Shown: positions 10,423 to 20,834 of the stretch, one piece after another | Layout: every line of letters begins with the position of its first letter | Numbering within the stretch: position 1 is the first letter of the stretch | Origin: Exiguobacterium sp. FSL W8-0210 | Lineage (GTDB): Bacteria > Bacillota > Bacilli > Exiguobacteriales > Exiguobacteriaceae | Direction: 5' to 3' | NCBI RefSeq assembly: GCF_038006045.1 | Contig: NZ_JBBOUK010000003.1 | Span: 1 to 55,298, forward strand | DNA: 55,298 nt | Position numbers and translations under genes: made by a program | Notes under the pieces: model-generated | What the model was told of the DNA's origin: nothing | Databases searched by the model: none | Seen by the model: the letters and a program-made list of their open reading frames with translations, nothing else

Positions 10423-10550
10423 GGCTTTGTTAAACATCCTTGTTGATGCTGCAATTGCCTTCGGGGCATACGTTCAGCCATTTTTTAGGCAGAAAAATGC
10501 TGATCACATGGACCAAAGGCAATTTATCAACATTCATCATAAACAGAGCT
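10423..10550. repeat. imperfect inverted repeat (MITE-like or hairpin) between lacB and lacC
   Basis: The 182-bp gap holds a left arm beginning GGCTTTGTT and ending TGCAATTGCCTT (10423-10461), and a right arm beginning AAAGGCAATTTATCAACA and ending AACAGAGCT (10514-10550). In reverse complement the right arm matches TGTTGAT...AATTGCCTT of the left, with similar outer ends GGCTTTGTT / AGCTCTGTT. It could be a small non-autonomous element or a processing hairpin inside the lac mRNA. Confidence 0.6.
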
Positions 10551-10584
10551 AAAAAAAGAAAAAACACGAGAAAGAGGCAGTGAA

Positions 10585-11520
10585 ATGATTTTATCAGTCA
10601 CAATGAATCCCTCAGTTGATATTTCTTACCCTCTTAAACAATTTAAATTAAATGAGATTAATAGAATAGAACATGTGAGTAAAACCGCAGGCGGAAAGGG
10701 ATTAAATGTTACACGGGTTATTTCACAATTAGAAGAAGATGTTCTGGCTACTGGTGTTATTGGCGGCACCCTTGGTGATTTTATCAACCAAGAATTAAAA
10801 AAAGCTGGTATTAAAAATGACTTTTTAAAGACTGAAAAAGAATCACGAAATTGTATTGCCATTCTTCACGAAGGAATGCAAACAGAGATCCTCGAATCGG
10901 GTCCAACCCTATCCCTAAAAGAAGGCAAAGCATTTTTAGATAAATTTGAAGGTCTATTATCAAAGACCTCATTTGTTACGATTTCAGGAAGTCTGCCAAA
11001 AGGGTTACCCGATGATTTCTACCATCAAATGCTAGTCATCAGTCATAAAAAAGACGTTCCTGTGATACTTGACTCCTCGGGAGAATCCTTAAAACAAGTA
11101 CTTCTTCATAAGGAAAAGCCCTTTGCCATTAAACCAAACCATACTGAATTGTCTCAGCTTATTGGGAAAGAGGTCAATAATGATAGAAATCTCTTAAAAG
11201 AAGTATTATCGCATGAATTATTTAACGATATTGAATGCGTGATGGTTTCAATGGGAAGTAAAGGTGCTTTGGTTAAATATAAGGATCGATTCTATAACGC
11301 AATTATACCAAAAATTAATGTGGTAAATCCAGTAGGATCAGGTGATGCGACAGTTGCGGGGTTAGCTGTTTCTTTAAATAGAGGGGAACCCATTGAAACC
11401 GCCATCAAAACCTCGATGACGGCAGGGATGCTGAACACAATAGAAGCTGGGACCGGAAGCGTTAATCTGAACCACTTTATGCACTATTTTAATTTAGTTG
11501 AGATAAACGAAATCTACTAA
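10585..11520 (+). CDS. lacC: tagatose-6-phosphate kinase
   Basis: This 311-residue PfkB-family kinase would phosphorylate tagatose-6-phosphate to the 1,6-bisphosphate with ATP. The N-terminal [12 protein letters not shown] and [11 protein letters not shown] blocks and the C-terminal anion-hole motif [12 protein letters not shown] with the catalytic Asp are present. Length fits LacC (310). The start follows GAAAGAGG. 1-Phosphofructokinase FruK is the close paralogue, but position between lacB and lacD decides for LacC. It is 17 bases upstream of lacD. Confidence 0.93.
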   Translation: MILSVTMNPSVDISYPLKQFKLNEINRIEHVSKTAGGKGLNVTRVISQLEEDVLATGVIGGTLGDFINQELKKAGIKNDFLKTEKESRNCIAILHEGMQTEILESGPTLSLKEGKAFLDKFEGLLSKTSFVTISGSLPKGLPDDFYHQMLVISHKKDVPVILDSSGESLKQVLLHKEKPFAIKPNHTELSQLIGKEVNNDRNLLKEVLSHELFNDIECVMVSMGSKGALVKYKDRFYNAIIPKINVVNPVGSGDATVAGLAVSLNRGEPIETAIKTSMTAGMLNTIEAGTGSVNLNHFMHYFNLVEINEIY

Positions 11521-11537
11521 AAAGGGAGACTACTACT

Positions 11538-12527
11538 ATGCTATCATTAAAAAAGAATAAATTAGAAGCATTGAAACGATTATCAAATGAAAACGGAGTA
11601 ATCGGGGCACTTGCGATTGACCAACGTGGATCTCTTAAGAAAATGATTGCTAATGCAAGTGATCAGGAGATTGGAGATGAAGGAATCATTACGTATAAAA
11701 AAATGGTATCGGAGGAACTGACACCTTTTGCTTCATCGATCTTACTTGATCCTGAATATGGCTTACCCGCTTCGAAAATAAGACATCAAGATGCCGGACT
11801 CATCATGGCTTATGAAAAAACAGGCTATGATGCATCAGAGCCAGGACGCCTGCCTGATTTATTGGAGGAATGGTCTGTTAAACGGCTAAAAGACATTGGT
11901 GCCGATGCTATTAAATTTTTACTCTACTATGATGTAGATGAAGAAGAAAAAATTAATGAGTATAAACATGTATATATGGAGCGAATTGGTTCAGAATGTG
12001 AGGCTGAAGAAATCCCCTTCTTTTTAGAAATTGTGACTTATGATGTCAATAACGATGATGTAAAAGGAAAAGAATATGCCAAGGTGAAACCTCATAAAGT
12101 GATTGATGCAATGAAGGAATTCTCAAAACCACAATACAAAGTGGACGTCCTGAAAGTCGAGGTTCCTGTTAATATGAAATTCGTAGAAGGATATGGAGAT
12201 GAAGTTATCCATTCTAGGGAAGAAGCGCTTCAATTATTTAAAGAACAAAGTGATGCTACGACGTTACCATTCATCTTTTTAAGTGCGGGTGTTTCAGCGC
12301 AGTTATTCCAAGATACATTAACATTTGCAAAAGAGGCGGGATCTACCTTTAATGGTGTATTATGCGGACGAGCAACCTGGAAGAATGGTGTTAATGTTTT
12401 CGGTGAAAAAGGTGAACAAGATGGCCGAGAATGGCTAAGATCAGAAGGCAGACAAAACATCGAAGAACTTAATGCCGTTTTAAAAGAAACAGCAAGTCCA
12501 TGGTTTGATAAAGTAGAAAATATTTAA
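11538..12527 (+). CDS. lacD: tagatose-1,6-bisphosphate aldolase
   Basis: This 329-residue class I aldolase would split tagatose-1,6-bisphosphate to dihydroxyacetone phosphate and glyceraldehyde-3-phosphate, feeding glycolysis. Recognisable LacD blocks are [13 protein letters not shown] at the N terminus, [17 protein letters not shown], and [11 protein letters not shown] near the end; the Lys in the KVEVPVN region is the probable Schiff-base residue. Length matches LacD (326). Last gene of the lacRABCD run and followed by a strong terminator. Confidence 0.94.
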   Translation: MLSLKKNKLEALKRLSNENGVIGALAIDQRGSLKKMIANASDQEIGDEGIITYKKMVSEELTPFASSILLDPEYGLPASKIRHQDAGLIMAYEKTGYDASEPGRLPDLLEEWSVKRLKDIGADAIKFLLYYDVDEEEKINEYKHVYMERIGSECEAEEIPFFLEIVTYDVNNDDVKGKEYAKVKPHKVIDAMKEFSKPQYKVDVLKVEVPVNMKFVEGYGDEVIHSREEALQLFKEQSDATTLPFIFLSAGVSAQLFQDTLTFAKEAGSTFNGVLCGRATWKNGVNVFGEKGEQDGREWLRSEGRQNIEELNAVLKETASPWFDKVENI

Positions 12528-12544
12528 TTAAAAACTCATTGAGT

Positions 12545-12576
12545 AAAGCAGAGTATATGATATTACTCTGCTTTTA
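12545..12576 (+). terminator. intrinsic terminator after lacD
   Basis: AAAGCAGAGTA (12545-12555) pairs perfectly with TACTCTGCTTT (12564-12574) around an 8-nt loop, followed by a short T run. It ends the lacRABCD transcript. Confidence 0.85.
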
Positions 12577-12631
12577 CCATTTTTCAATATGGCTAAAAGA
12601 AGTATCTAGACATACAAGTACTTAAAAACAA

Positions 12632-13180
12632 TCACTTGAGGGTTTTTAAGTACTTGTAAAAAGTTGATCTTGAGATATCTAGAGTTTTGGTAATATCCTC
12701 GACTGTCATTCTTGCTTCATACATCATTATGGCTCTGGCCATGACCTGTTCATCAATCGGTTTTCTTCCACCCATTCTTCCTCTGGCTCGGGCAGCCTGA
12801 AGTCCAGCGTTTGTACGTTCGCGAATCAGCTCACGTTCCATTTCTGCCAATCCAGCCATCATGGTGAAGAATAGTCGGCCGGCAGCCGTAGAAGTATCGA
12901 CCCCTAACGTAATGATTTGAAGATTGATTCCGCGATCTTTCAAATCATCAATCAATTCAAGAAGCTTCTTTGTGGTTCTCCCCAACCGATCTAGCTTCCA
13001 GACGACCAGGGTATCACCTTCTCGTAAATAATCTAAGCACTTCTCAAATTCTGGTCTCTTTTTTACACTGGAGGCCTTCTCTTGAAAGATTTTAGTACAA
13101 CCGGCTTTCTTAAGTTCATCTAGCTGCGAGTCCAAGTTCTGATCAAAGGTTGATACTCGTGCATATCCAATTTTCGTCAT
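12632..13180 (-). CDS. serine recombinase, Tn3-type resolvase / Hin-like invertase
   Basis: This 182-residue small serine recombinase has the catalytic Ser in IGYARVST, the family blocks LVVWKLDRLGRTT, AGLAEMERELIRERT, and a C-terminal helix-turn-helix (MTVEDITKTLDISRSTFYKYL). The ATG at 13178-13180 has GGAGG upstream; a longer reading adds 12 unconvincing residues. It stands alone between the lac module and the restriction operon. It may be a plasmid dimer resolvase or the remnant of a transposon that brought in lac. A dyad with TTTGTTT/AAACAAA and ATCAAT/ATTGAT words lies just upstream (about 13198-13240) and could be its recombination site. Confidence 0.9.
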   Translation of the reverse strand: MTKIGYARVSTFDQNLDSQLDELKKAGCTKIFQEKASSVKKRPEFEKCLDYLREGDTLVVWKLDRLGRTTKKLLELIDDLKDRGINLQIITLGVDTSTAAGRLFFTMMAGLAEMERELIRERTNAGLQAARARGRMGGRKPIDEQVMARAIMMYEARMTVEDITKTLDISRSTFYKYLKTLK

Positions 13181-13269
13181 GAATAACCTCCGTTCATTTG
13201 TTTGTTTACTCATCAATCATAACAGAAAACAAACATTGATAAAAAGATAAGTTAAAAGACAATGGGGGC

Positions 13270-13305
13270 AAAATGAAAAGGGCTGTTTATAGCCCTTTTC
13301 ATTTT
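13270..13305. terminator. bidirectional terminator between hsdR and the resolvase gene
   Basis: AAAATGAAAAGGGCT (13270-13284) pairs perfectly over 15 bp with AGCCCTTTTCATTTT (13291-13305), loop GTTTAT. The A and T tracts allow termination in both directions; for hsdR it is the operon end. Confidence 0.88.
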
Positions 13306-13382
13306 AATGTGTACTAACTATCAAAAATGTCTTTTTAACGTTCGTTATTAAGACCGATATTTTTTCTAGAGTACTTTTTAAC

Positions 13383-16300
13383 TTAGTTATATCGTTGCTT
13401 GATTTCAGCAATAAGCTCTGGGAGTTTCCCAGTTAATTTCATGACATGCATTAATCGATTGTTACCCGCTTGTTTGTTGGCTGCGTCAAAATCAACACTT
13501 TTGATGAGTTCATCGATATAGGGTACAACGTCTGGTTGCGAAGGCGAATAGGAACGAACTGATTTTTCAAAAAGATCGCTATCTAGACCCCACTCCATAG
13601 CTAACGCATTCACGGCCGTTTGCAGTTGAGTGGATTTCCACAGCTCAAATGACTCATCAAAATTCATATTACTAGATAAGTTCCCAGGTACCAACTCGGT
13701 ATCGACGAACTCCCTTAATAGTTGGGCTTGCTCGTTATCTCCCATGTTACTCAATTCCTGAATCTGTTGATAAATGATACGGAGGGTTTCGCTATCTACC
13801 GTTTGGACACCATTTGACGTGGTGATCTTTGAATCAATCAAACTAAGAATGTGAGCGGCATCAATCACTTGGGTACCTGCTAGTTTGGTTTTGCCAACTA
13901 ACACATTTACAGGTGAAGGTGGAGGAGGACCGCCAGGCTTCCACGTTAAGTTTTTATATGCCCCAACATATTGTAGCCACGTATGTTCATCGATACCAAA
14001 AGCATGATCATCCCACTGGAATTCATAGTATTGCTCGACTAAATTCAACTGCTCTGCAGCGTCTTTAAAGGCGAGTAAGAAGGCTTCTTTTTTCACTTCG
14101 TCATGTTCAATCGTTTGCCAGTCTGTAGGATCAGGCAAGGTTGGAGTCATTTCGGCAATTTTTATCGCGAACTTCTGTACAGACGTCTCGTAAGGTTCGA
14201 CAATGGCTTTGCTACTTTTGCCGCCACTACCATACAACCGTAACGCGTCATTAACTAATTCTTGAGTAATACGAGGGTACTGAAAGTTAACGATTGTCCC
14301 GAATTCTTTGGCTGGACCAAACAATCGATTGGTTCTCGAGTAGGCTTGAATCAACCCTTGGAGTTCAAGCGGGCGATCAATATAGAGCGTGTTCAGTCGC
14401 TTGGAATCGTAACCAGTCAAGAGCTGATCTGCAACAATCACAAGATCTATGTTCTTAGGGTTTCTTCCGCTTCCGCCTCGAGTGGCACGTTCTACAAGAT
14501 CTTCAAAATAAGCATCTTCCCCATGCTTCTTATCACCGGCTACAAACGAAATTCCGGTGAATGAAGCGTAGTCCTTAAACATCTCTTTCACAATTTCGGG
14601 ATCGAGGGGAGAAGGGTCATTTTCATTGCCAAAACTAAACGTCATGGCGATGTTCAAATGTTCACCACGTATTGCCATCTGTTTTTGGAATTCTTCATAA
14701 TAGGCAATAACACGATTTTTATAGGCAACAGTTAAAATCGCGTTAAATTCTCTTCCTTGTGACTGTAAGTCCCAATTTTTTAGAATTTCTTCTACAACGC
14801 GTGGAATATGTGTCTCGTCATGGTAAGTGAGAACTCCTAACTTTTTCGCCTGTTTTTCCACGTCGACCTCGGACAACTCTTGAACTTCGCGTTCGATATC
14901 TCTGTCCGCTAAGTCAGGTTTTTCTTCTTTTATTTTTTCGACCAGTTGCTCTCTCAAATCGTCATAGCTTCTAAATTCACCGGTGTTGATATAGTCCACA
15001 TGGAACCCCAATACGTTTTTATCCGCGATGGCTTCATCAATCGTATACTGGTGCAATTTAGGACCGAACAATTTTTCCGTCGTATTGATCACTTCACTTT
15101 TTTCATTTACCTTACCTTTGATTTTGTTTTCATCAAATAGTGGCGTCCCGGTAAATCCAAAGAAGAGTCCATTTTTCTTGAAGTGTCGTTGAATCGTCCC
15201 CATCATCTGACCCATTGTCGTTCGATGGGCTTCATCGATAATAAAGATGACTTTTTTATCGGTCAAGCTCGCATCTTGTGCCTCTTCTAATTCTTTCACC
15301 AGAGCGTTCAGCTTGAACGTTGTCGTCACGACAATGCCATTTTTAGGAGACTTCAGTATCTTTCTAAGTTGATAGGTATGCTTGGTATCATCGACAGACA
15401 CCGATTCATACGCTGCATACGCTTTAAAGTTTTCACTGGTACGATTATCAAGCTCACGCCGATCAACGAGAAAGACGACTTTATCGAACCCCGCTCGTGT
15501 AGACAAGAATAGAGCGGTTTTAAAACTTGTGATTGTTTTACCAGATCCTGTCGTGTGCCACACAAATCCTCCATGAGGGATCTTTTCTTTATTGTCCCAG
15601 CCAAAAGCTGCACCTTCCACGGCTTGCAACGCATGCACTTGATACGGACGCATGAGCATATGCCGTCTGTTTTCTTCAAGACGCGCTTCGTCAATGACCA
15701 AGTAATCGCCGACCATTTGATGCGCCATCGGAATCATCAGAAACTGTGCGACGACCTGTTCCCATGCGTTCACGACGTGGTTTTCTTTATCAGCCCAATG
15801 GAAGACAAAACTCAGGTTAAAGTCATCAATTGACTTCGGTGTGGCGAAATAACGAGTAGCGATTTCAGAAGTAATCACCATCATCTGCGAAAACGCCATG
15901 AAATTATGAGTATATTCACCATCGCGATAATAGCGCATGAACTGACCATATGCTTCATCTAGCGTTTTGTCAGTGCGCTTTTGTTCGATATTGATGAGAG
16001 GAAGACCATTAATCAGTAACACCAGGTCAAAACGATTGTTATTCGGTGTCTGTACTTCTCTCGCGATTCGGTAGCTTGAATCGCCACCACGTACTTCAGC
16101 TTTTTTGAAGATGGTCAAGGTAATTTGTTTTCTCGTTACACTTGGGTTGTTGTCACGATAAATTCCGTCGATCTTACCTTTTGATTCTTCAATGGCCAAC
16201 AGTTTGGCAGCTTCGTAGCTATTACTGATTTGACTCACTTTTGCCATGATCTGCTTGAACTCGTTATCCGTCAACTCGACACCTTCAAGTTGGTCGGCAT

Positions 16301-16466
16301 TGATACGATTCAGTTCCTTACGCCAATGTTGAATGAGATCAGCAACCGTAACTTGTTGCTGATTCCCATCTAAGAAATCAGGGGCTTCCCACTTATATTT
16401 CTGTAGTTCTTTCACAAAGTTCTCTTGAAATGTTTTTTCTGCTGCACTTTTCGGTGCTTTGCTCAT
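13383..16466 (-). CDS. hsdR: type I restriction endonuclease subunit R
   Basis: This 1027-residue translocating restriction subunit cuts unmethylated DNA in complex with HsdM and HsdS. The N-terminal nuclease region shows RFDLVLLINGLPLINIEQKR, the Asp and (E/Q)xK pattern. Then come the superfamily 2 helicase motifs: Walker A HTTGSGKT, motif II IIDEAH, motif III FTGTP, and motif VI AYSRTNR. The length fits type I HsdR. The start is 15 bp after the HsdS stop, so it is the last gene of an M-S-R operon. No frameshift is seen, so the enzyme is probably active. Confidence 0.95.
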   Translation of the reverse strand: MSKAPKSAAEKTFQENFVKELQKYKWEAPDFLDGNQQQVTVADLIQHWRKELNRINADQLEGVELTDNEFKQIMAKVSQISNSYEAAKLLAIEESKGKIDGIYRDNNPSVTRKQITLTIFKKAEVRGGDSSYRIAREVQTPNNNRFDLVLLINGLPLINIEQKRTDKTLDEAYGQFMRYYRDGEYTHNFMAFSQMMVITSEIATRYFATPKSIDDFNLSFVFHWADKENHVVNAWEQVVAQFLMIPMAHQMVGDYLVIDEARLEENRRHMLMRPYQVHALQAVEGAAFGWDNKEKIPHGGFVWHTTGSGKTITSFKTALFLSTRAGFDKVVFLVDRRELDNRTSENFKAYAAYESVSVDDTKHTYQLRKILKSPKNGIVVTTTFKLNALVKELEEAQDASLTDKKVIFIIDEAHRTTMGQMMGTIQRHFKKNGLFFGFTGTPLFDENKIKGKVNEKSEVINTTEKLFGPKLHQYTIDEAIADKNVLGFHVDYINTGEFRSYDDLREQLVEKIKEEKPDLADRDIEREVQELSEVDVEKQAKKLGVLTYHDETHIPRVVEEILKNWDLQSQGREFNAILTVAYKNRVIAYYEEFQKQMAIRGEHLNIAMTFSFGNENDPSPLDPEIVKEMFKDYASFTGISFVAGDKKHGEDAYFEDLVERATRGGSGRNPKNIDLVIVADQLLTGYDSKRLNTLYIDRPLELQGLIQAYSRTNRLFGPAKEFGTIVNFQYPRITQELVNDALRLYGSGGKSSKAIVEPYETSVQKFAIKIAEMTPTLPDPTDWQTIEHDEVKKEAFLLAFKDAAEQLNLVEQYYEFQWDDHAFGIDEHTWLQYVGAYKNLTWKPGGPPPPSPVNVLVGKTKLAGTQVIDAAHILSLIDSKITTSNGVQTVDSETLRIIYQQIQELSNMGDNEQAQLLREFVDTELVPGNLSSNMNFDESFELWKSTQLQTAVNALAMEWGLDSDLFEKSVRSYSPSQPDVVPYIDELIKSVDFDAANKQAGNNRLMHVMKLTGKLPELIAEIKQRYN

Positions 16467-16481
16467 GACATCCGCTCCTCT

Positions 16482-17714
16482 TTAAACAAACATCTCATGT
16501 AGGTATGCTTTTTTTAGATTTTGTAATTTTTCGAGCTTATGTTCGTGAAGAGTAATAAGGCGATTGATTTCATTTAAAAGTGTGCCAATTTTAAATTGCT
16601 CTTCAAGGTTTTTTGGAACTTTAACCTTTAATTGGGACAATGTTTTTTGACTTACCCCTTTAGCTGTTCCACCACTAGATAGAGCAGATAACTCTGCAAA
16701 AACTTTTGGGGAACATAAAAGTGAAGCAAGAAAATCATTGGTAATCTTCTCGGGATTCACTTCAAAAGCAATAGTTCTTTGACTGAGTATATAGCCTTTA
16801 TTATCCGGAACTTGTGCTACATTTCCCATTGGTGCTTCAGTAGTAAATAATACTTGCCCTTTTTTTAACTCTCGTCCAGTCATCCATTTATCATATAGTT
16901 CTTGGTTTCCGTAGTGATTGTCGACGCTGAAATCTATATATCCATTTTTTACATTTAATGCAGATAAAGCGAGGTATCCAGTCGTGCTCCACTCTAAGCC
17001 TAGTTTTTTTGGAGTTCTACCGCGGAAGTCAATAGTATTTTTGACATTTTCAAAGAAAGAGCGTTCTTCCCAATCTTCAGTAAATCCTGCAAATCTCCGT
17101 TTAGGTACGACCTCATCTTCAGCAGGAAACATTTCTGTAAGATAAGCAGCTTTTAGGGCTTTTGTTTTTTCTAGTTTGCGCTGTTGAAGGGTGATGAAGT
17201 GATCTAGAGTTTCGAAAAAATCCCCTATTTTAGTCTGTTCAAAACTAGCAGTTGGAACCATAAAATCAGTTCCACCAACAATGTTCCAGTCAGAACGTGG
17301 CATTTTTGTACCCGCTGAAAGATTAGCGACCGTTTGATATTTATTGCTTTGAATAAGACTATAGATAAAACTACTTTTTATTCCATTAGGTCTCAAAACC
17401 CACCAGTCGCCTACTGCAATACCTTTAAAATCAGCTAATAGCCAGTTTTGAAGATATGGCCGCAGTTTTCCATAAAGTACATCGCCGGGTTCAAACTCAA
17501 TTCCTTTTTTCTGACTTTCCTTTAGAAAGATATTTTTATTTAGTTTTCCAAATCCAGATACAACATCCTCATACTCTAATCGCGGCAAGATATTTTCTTC
17601 CCCTGTCGTTGATACTCTCGTCACTATTGCGGAGAATATTTGTTGTTCCCAATGTCCAGAGTTTTGAAATTCTTTGAATCGCCGCTTTGGTAATAGATTT
17701 GTTTGCTCTGTCAT
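16482..17714 (-). CDS. hsdS: type I restriction-modification specificity subunit S
   Basis: This 410-residue protein sets the DNA target of the complex. Two target recognition domains (about 1-180 and 205-380) are each followed by a conserved helical spacer, LEKTKALKAAYLTEMFP and LEKLQNLKKAYLHEMF, which gives the usual pseudo-symmetry. The start ATG overlaps the hsdM stop by 4 bases, showing translational coupling. Base composition is lower in GC than hsdM and hsdR, common for exchanged recognition domains. The bipartite target sequence cannot be read from the protein alone. Confidence 0.93.
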   Translation of the reverse strand: MTEQTNLLPKRRFKEFQNSGHWEQQIFSAIVTRVSTTGEENILPRLEYEDVVSGFGKLNKNIFLKESQKKGIEFEPGDVLYGKLRPYLQNWLLADFKGIAVGDWWVLRPNGIKSSFIYSLIQSNKYQTVANLSAGTKMPRSDWNIVGGTDFMVPTASFEQTKIGDFFETLDHFITLQQRKLEKTKALKAAYLTEMFPAEDEVVPKRRFAGFTEDWEERSFFENVKNTIDFRGRTPKKLGLEWSTTGYLALSALNVKNGYIDFSVDNHYGNQELYDKWMTGRELKKGQVLFTTEAPMGNVAQVPDNKGYILSQRTIAFEVNPEKITNDFLASLLCSPKVFAELSALSSGGTAKGVSQKTLSQLKVKVPKNLEEQFKIGTLLNEINRLITLHEHKLEKLQNLKKAYLHEMFV

Positions 17715-20275
17715 GATTTCACCACCAGTTCACTCATCAATGCTTCAAACGCTGATTCTAAGTCGCGACTTTCTTCATCGATGGCTGACAGCGTATCAGC
17801 ATAGCGATCATGCAACATCTGAAGCGTGTCTAATTCCTTTTTTAATGGTATTTCTATGAGACGAACTAAGGAATTAACTGTATTGCCAAACCACTTTTCA
17901 TACATCAAGGTGTCAATTTCGTCGTCTGTCAAAGTCAAGATTCGTTCTTGTGCTACTTCCTTGAGCGTTTTTTCATGTGCTTTTACTTCTCTACCAAGCG
18001 AAGCTTTCTCAGAAAGTAACTGTTCAACATGTTTAAGTTGTTTATATTCACTTGAGTTTTTGACCACTTGTTTCAACTCCGCTTTGAGCGCCTTACTATC
18101 AAAAGCTTCACCGGCTTCATTCAATGTATCACCTAATGCACTGGATTCCTCACTATCCTCAGCCTTCGCAGCTTCGACTAAATCAGCTAGCTCCGCTTCA
18201 ATTTCTTGCATACGTGATTTCTTGGATTCAATTTCTTCTAGCTCATCGCGATATAGCTGTTTTTCAACCAATGCATTCGGTACGATGCTGCCGATCCAGC
18301 CGTCGCGCTCGACTCGTTTTGTTTTACCAGAGCCCTTCGTCACCATATTCGGTTCACGTGTACGACCAGCTTTATAGAAATCACTTAAAGCAATAACTTC
18401 TGTGTCGTGAGACAAGGATTCTTTCCAGATTTCTGCGATGATTTGATAGCCGTCATAGACATTAATATTGTCAAATGCTGAAAGGATTTCTTTGATTTCG
18501 ATCAACATGTTTTCCATCAACTGCGGCAACGTACTGATACTCTCTACACTTCGAATTGTATCGAAATATTTATGGATATAATTCGTTATTTCAGCTTCAA
18601 GTTCTTTTGATTTTTCAAGGACATATGGATCATCGAATACAAGAGTAGAGATCTCCTTAACGGGTTTCACCAACTCCACGTAACCCTTACGAACTTCTTG
18701 TAAAGACGCATTCAATATATCTGGTACTGTGGACTGCAGTACTTTCAAGCCATCAATGTTCTGTTGAGGAATTCCACCAAATAAGTGTGCGTCTACGTCT
18801 TGTGGGATTTCCTCGTCAATCGCTTCGACATAACGTGGGATGTTCATATTGTATTGATTTTTAAGAATTTCTTCGCGCTTCACTAATCGGCTATAGCCCG
18901 TTTCTTCTCTACGTTCAACGTACGTATCGACGATTTTAGCGATATCTTTCTCGAGTAGAACGTTCTGTTTTCCGACCTTAGTGAAACCGCGAGAAGCATC
19001 TATAACGAGTACAGGTTCGCCGGTTTCTCGATTTTTTTTCAAGATTAAAATGGCTACAGGGATTCCTGTATTGGTAAATAAGTGACTTGGTAACCCGATA
19101 ATGGTATCAATGTAGTTTTTCTCGAGTAAACGTTCCCGAATCTCACCTTCTGCGCCTCCCCGGAAGAGAACACCGTGAGGCAATACAATCGCCATCGTCC
19201 CATTTTGACCTAAGTGAAACAGCCCATGTAATAGGAAAGCAAAATCTCCTTTGGAGTCTGGCGGAAGTGCACCTGCGACCTCAAAGCGAGGATCACTTAC
19301 CTTAAGACCCGCTGCGTTCCAGTTCTTCACAGAATAGGGTGGGTTCATGACGACAGCATCAAACTGTACACCTTCATTCGGACGTTCAGGATCTTCTGGC
19401 CAGTCTCGCGAGAGAGTATCGCCATTATTGATGACCATTTTTTCTGGACGGACTCCATGAAGTAATAAGTTCATACGAGTCAAATTATAGGTCGCTGTAT
19501 TTTTTTCCTGTCCGTAATAAGCGAGATCTTTTTGAACCTCTTCACTTAAATGTTTCTTGACCGTGAGGAGAAGTGAGCCTGAACCGACGGTAGGGTCATA
19601 GATTGACTTTATATCGGTCTTTTTGGCGATGATTTGGGCCATGACTTCACTGACTTGTCGTGGGGTATAGAATTCTCCTGCTTTCTTTCCTGACTCCATG
19701 GCAAACTGACCGATGAGATACTCATACGCATCTCCTAATACATCACCTTTTTGTAGAGCGACCATGTTTAAGTCTGCAAATAGCAAAATCAATGCTTTGA
19801 TGTTTTTACTGCGTTCGTTTAAGTTGCTACCTAGCGCGGTATTCGTTAAATCTAGCGTAGAACTTGAGAACAACCCTTTGAAGTCACTCGCATCATCAGA
19901 TACGGCAATCGTGCGCTCAAAGTTATTTAAGCTATCCGTTACTTTTTGAACTTCAAAGTCCCCGGAATTGATGTCTTTAATCCAAGTTTGATAGAGGTAT
20001 TCTGGCGCAACATAGTAGCCGAGAACGTTTTGAATCATTGTATCTAACTGTTCTCCAAATTCGGTGTGCGCCTTTGAGTACTCTTCTACTAATTCAGTTT
20101 GACTCATGTTATCTAAACCACTCGTTACTTTGAATGTTTCTAAAGTCTTGTCACTCAAGAACTTATAGAACATCAATCCGAGCATGTAATCTTTATAACG
20201 ACTGGCGTCCATTGAGCCGCGCAGTTCGTTTGCACCGTCCCATAATCTACGCTTTATTTCCTCTGATGTGATCAC
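17711..20275 (-). CDS. hsdM: type I DNA adenine methyltransferase subunit M, long form
   Basis: This 854-residue protein methylates adenine in the target. It has the HsdM N-terminal helical domain (ELRGSMDASRYKDYMLGLMFYKFLSD), SAM motif I DPTVGSGSL (227-235) and catalytic motif IV NPPYS (311-315). Classical HsdM proteins are about 500-550 residues; here some 330 further residues follow, with a coiled coil (about 665-790) and a glutamate-rich stretch. Long HsdM proteins of this kind occur in other type I systems. It starts the operon; a minus-strand TATAAT lies at 20356-20361. The role of the tail is unknown to me. Confidence 0.94.
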   Translation of the reverse strand: MITSEEIKRRLWDGANELRGSMDASRYKDYMLGLMFYKFLSDKTLETFKVTSGLDNMSQTELVEEYSKAHTEFGEQLDTMIQNVLGYYVAPEYLYQTWIKDINSGDFEVQKVTDSLNNFERTIAVSDDASDFKGLFSSSTLDLTNTALGSNLNERSKNIKALILLFADLNMVALQKGDVLGDAYEYLIGQFAMESGKKAGEFYTPRQVSEVMAQIIAKKTDIKSIYDPTVGSGSLLLTVKKHLSEEVQKDLAYYGQEKNTATYNLTRMNLLLHGVRPEKMVINNGDTLSRDWPEDPERPNEGVQFDAVVMNPPYSVKNWNAAGLKVSDPRFEVAGALPPDSKGDFAFLLHGLFHLGQNGTMAIVLPHGVLFRGGAEGEIRERLLEKNYIDTIIGLPSHLFTNTGIPVAILILKKNRETGEPVLVIDASRGFTKVGKQNVLLEKDIAKIVDTYVERREETGYSRLVKREEILKNQYNMNIPRYVEAIDEEIPQDVDAHLFGGIPQQNIDGLKVLQSTVPDILNASLQEVRKGYVELVKPVKEISTLVFDDPYVLEKSKELEAEITNYIHKYFDTIRSVESISTLPQLMENMLIEIKEILSAFDNINVYDGYQIIAEIWKESLSHDTEVIALSDFYKAGRTREPNMVTKGSGKTKRVERDGWIGSIVPNALVEKQLYRDELEEIESKKSRMQEIEAELADLVEAAKAEDSEESSALGDTLNEAGEAFDSKALKAELKQVVKNSSEYKQLKHVEQLLSEKASLGREVKAHEKTLKEVAQERILTLTDDEIDTLMYEKWFGNTVNSLVRLIEIPLKKELDTLQMLHDRYADTLSAIDEESRDLESAFEALMSELVVKS

Positions 20276-20470
20276 TTTATATCCTCCAATATGTTTTAAA
20301 TTTTTTCTTTATTTATAAAAAGATGGCGCTTATAGGTGCCCAAGCCTTCTTTTTTATTATAGCAGTCTAGTTTAGATGCGATAAAACTATATTAATGATG
20401 CTTTTTACTTTGGAAAGTCGAGGAGCGACACTTCGTTTCGTAACGCAGACTTCGAACAACCGCCAGGGCG

Positions 20471-20812
20471 TTAGTCCATCGATTGTTCCACGTGAATGAT
20501 TGCCTCGAATGGAACATGGATGACTCCGTCCCGCTGATTGGCCAGTTCGACGGTCCGCTCCATGTAGTTCGTCCGGTGCACGAACCCCTTGAATCGTTTC
20601 ATCTCCCGCTCCTCCATATATCTCACCTCCACTATATCCCCACTGAAGATTGCGTCATTCAGCACATTCTCATAGACCGATAGGACCTGTTCGTCGATAT
20701 CGGGCATCTCAATCTTTTGAATTTCCTTATAATACTTCGTCAGTAGGGCTCTGTGTTCGGGCATGAGAAATGGGATCCATTTCAGTTCGCCTCTATCGCG
20801 ATACATCGTCAT
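20471..20812 (-). CDS. YolD-like protein
   Basis: This 113-residue protein has the YolD signature near its start ([22 protein letters not shown]) and an SH3/Tudor-like beta-rich second half ([21 protein letters not shown]...VHVPFEAII). The start ATG at 20812 follows GGGAGGATG; an upstream reading from 20956 crosses the promoter and is rejected. In bacilli YolD genes usually accompany Y-family polymerases (UvrX/UvrM type) and belong to the SOS response. Here no polymerase gene is present in the window. A LexA-like box lies 23 bases upstream. Confidence 0.8.
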   Translation of the reverse strand: MTMYRDRGELKWIPFLMPEHRALLTKYYKEIQKIEMPDIDEQVLSVYENVLNDAIFSGDIVEVRYMEEREMKRFKGFVHRTNYMERTVELANQRDGVIHVPFEAIIHVEQSMD

Positions 20813-20834
20813 AAAAATCATCCTCCCAATAAAA

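Noticed and set aside
13198-13240. Candidate res site for the serine recombinase
   Set aside because: A TTTGTTT/AAACAAA dyad is present, but three subsites with normal spacing could not be drawn, so no feature was made.
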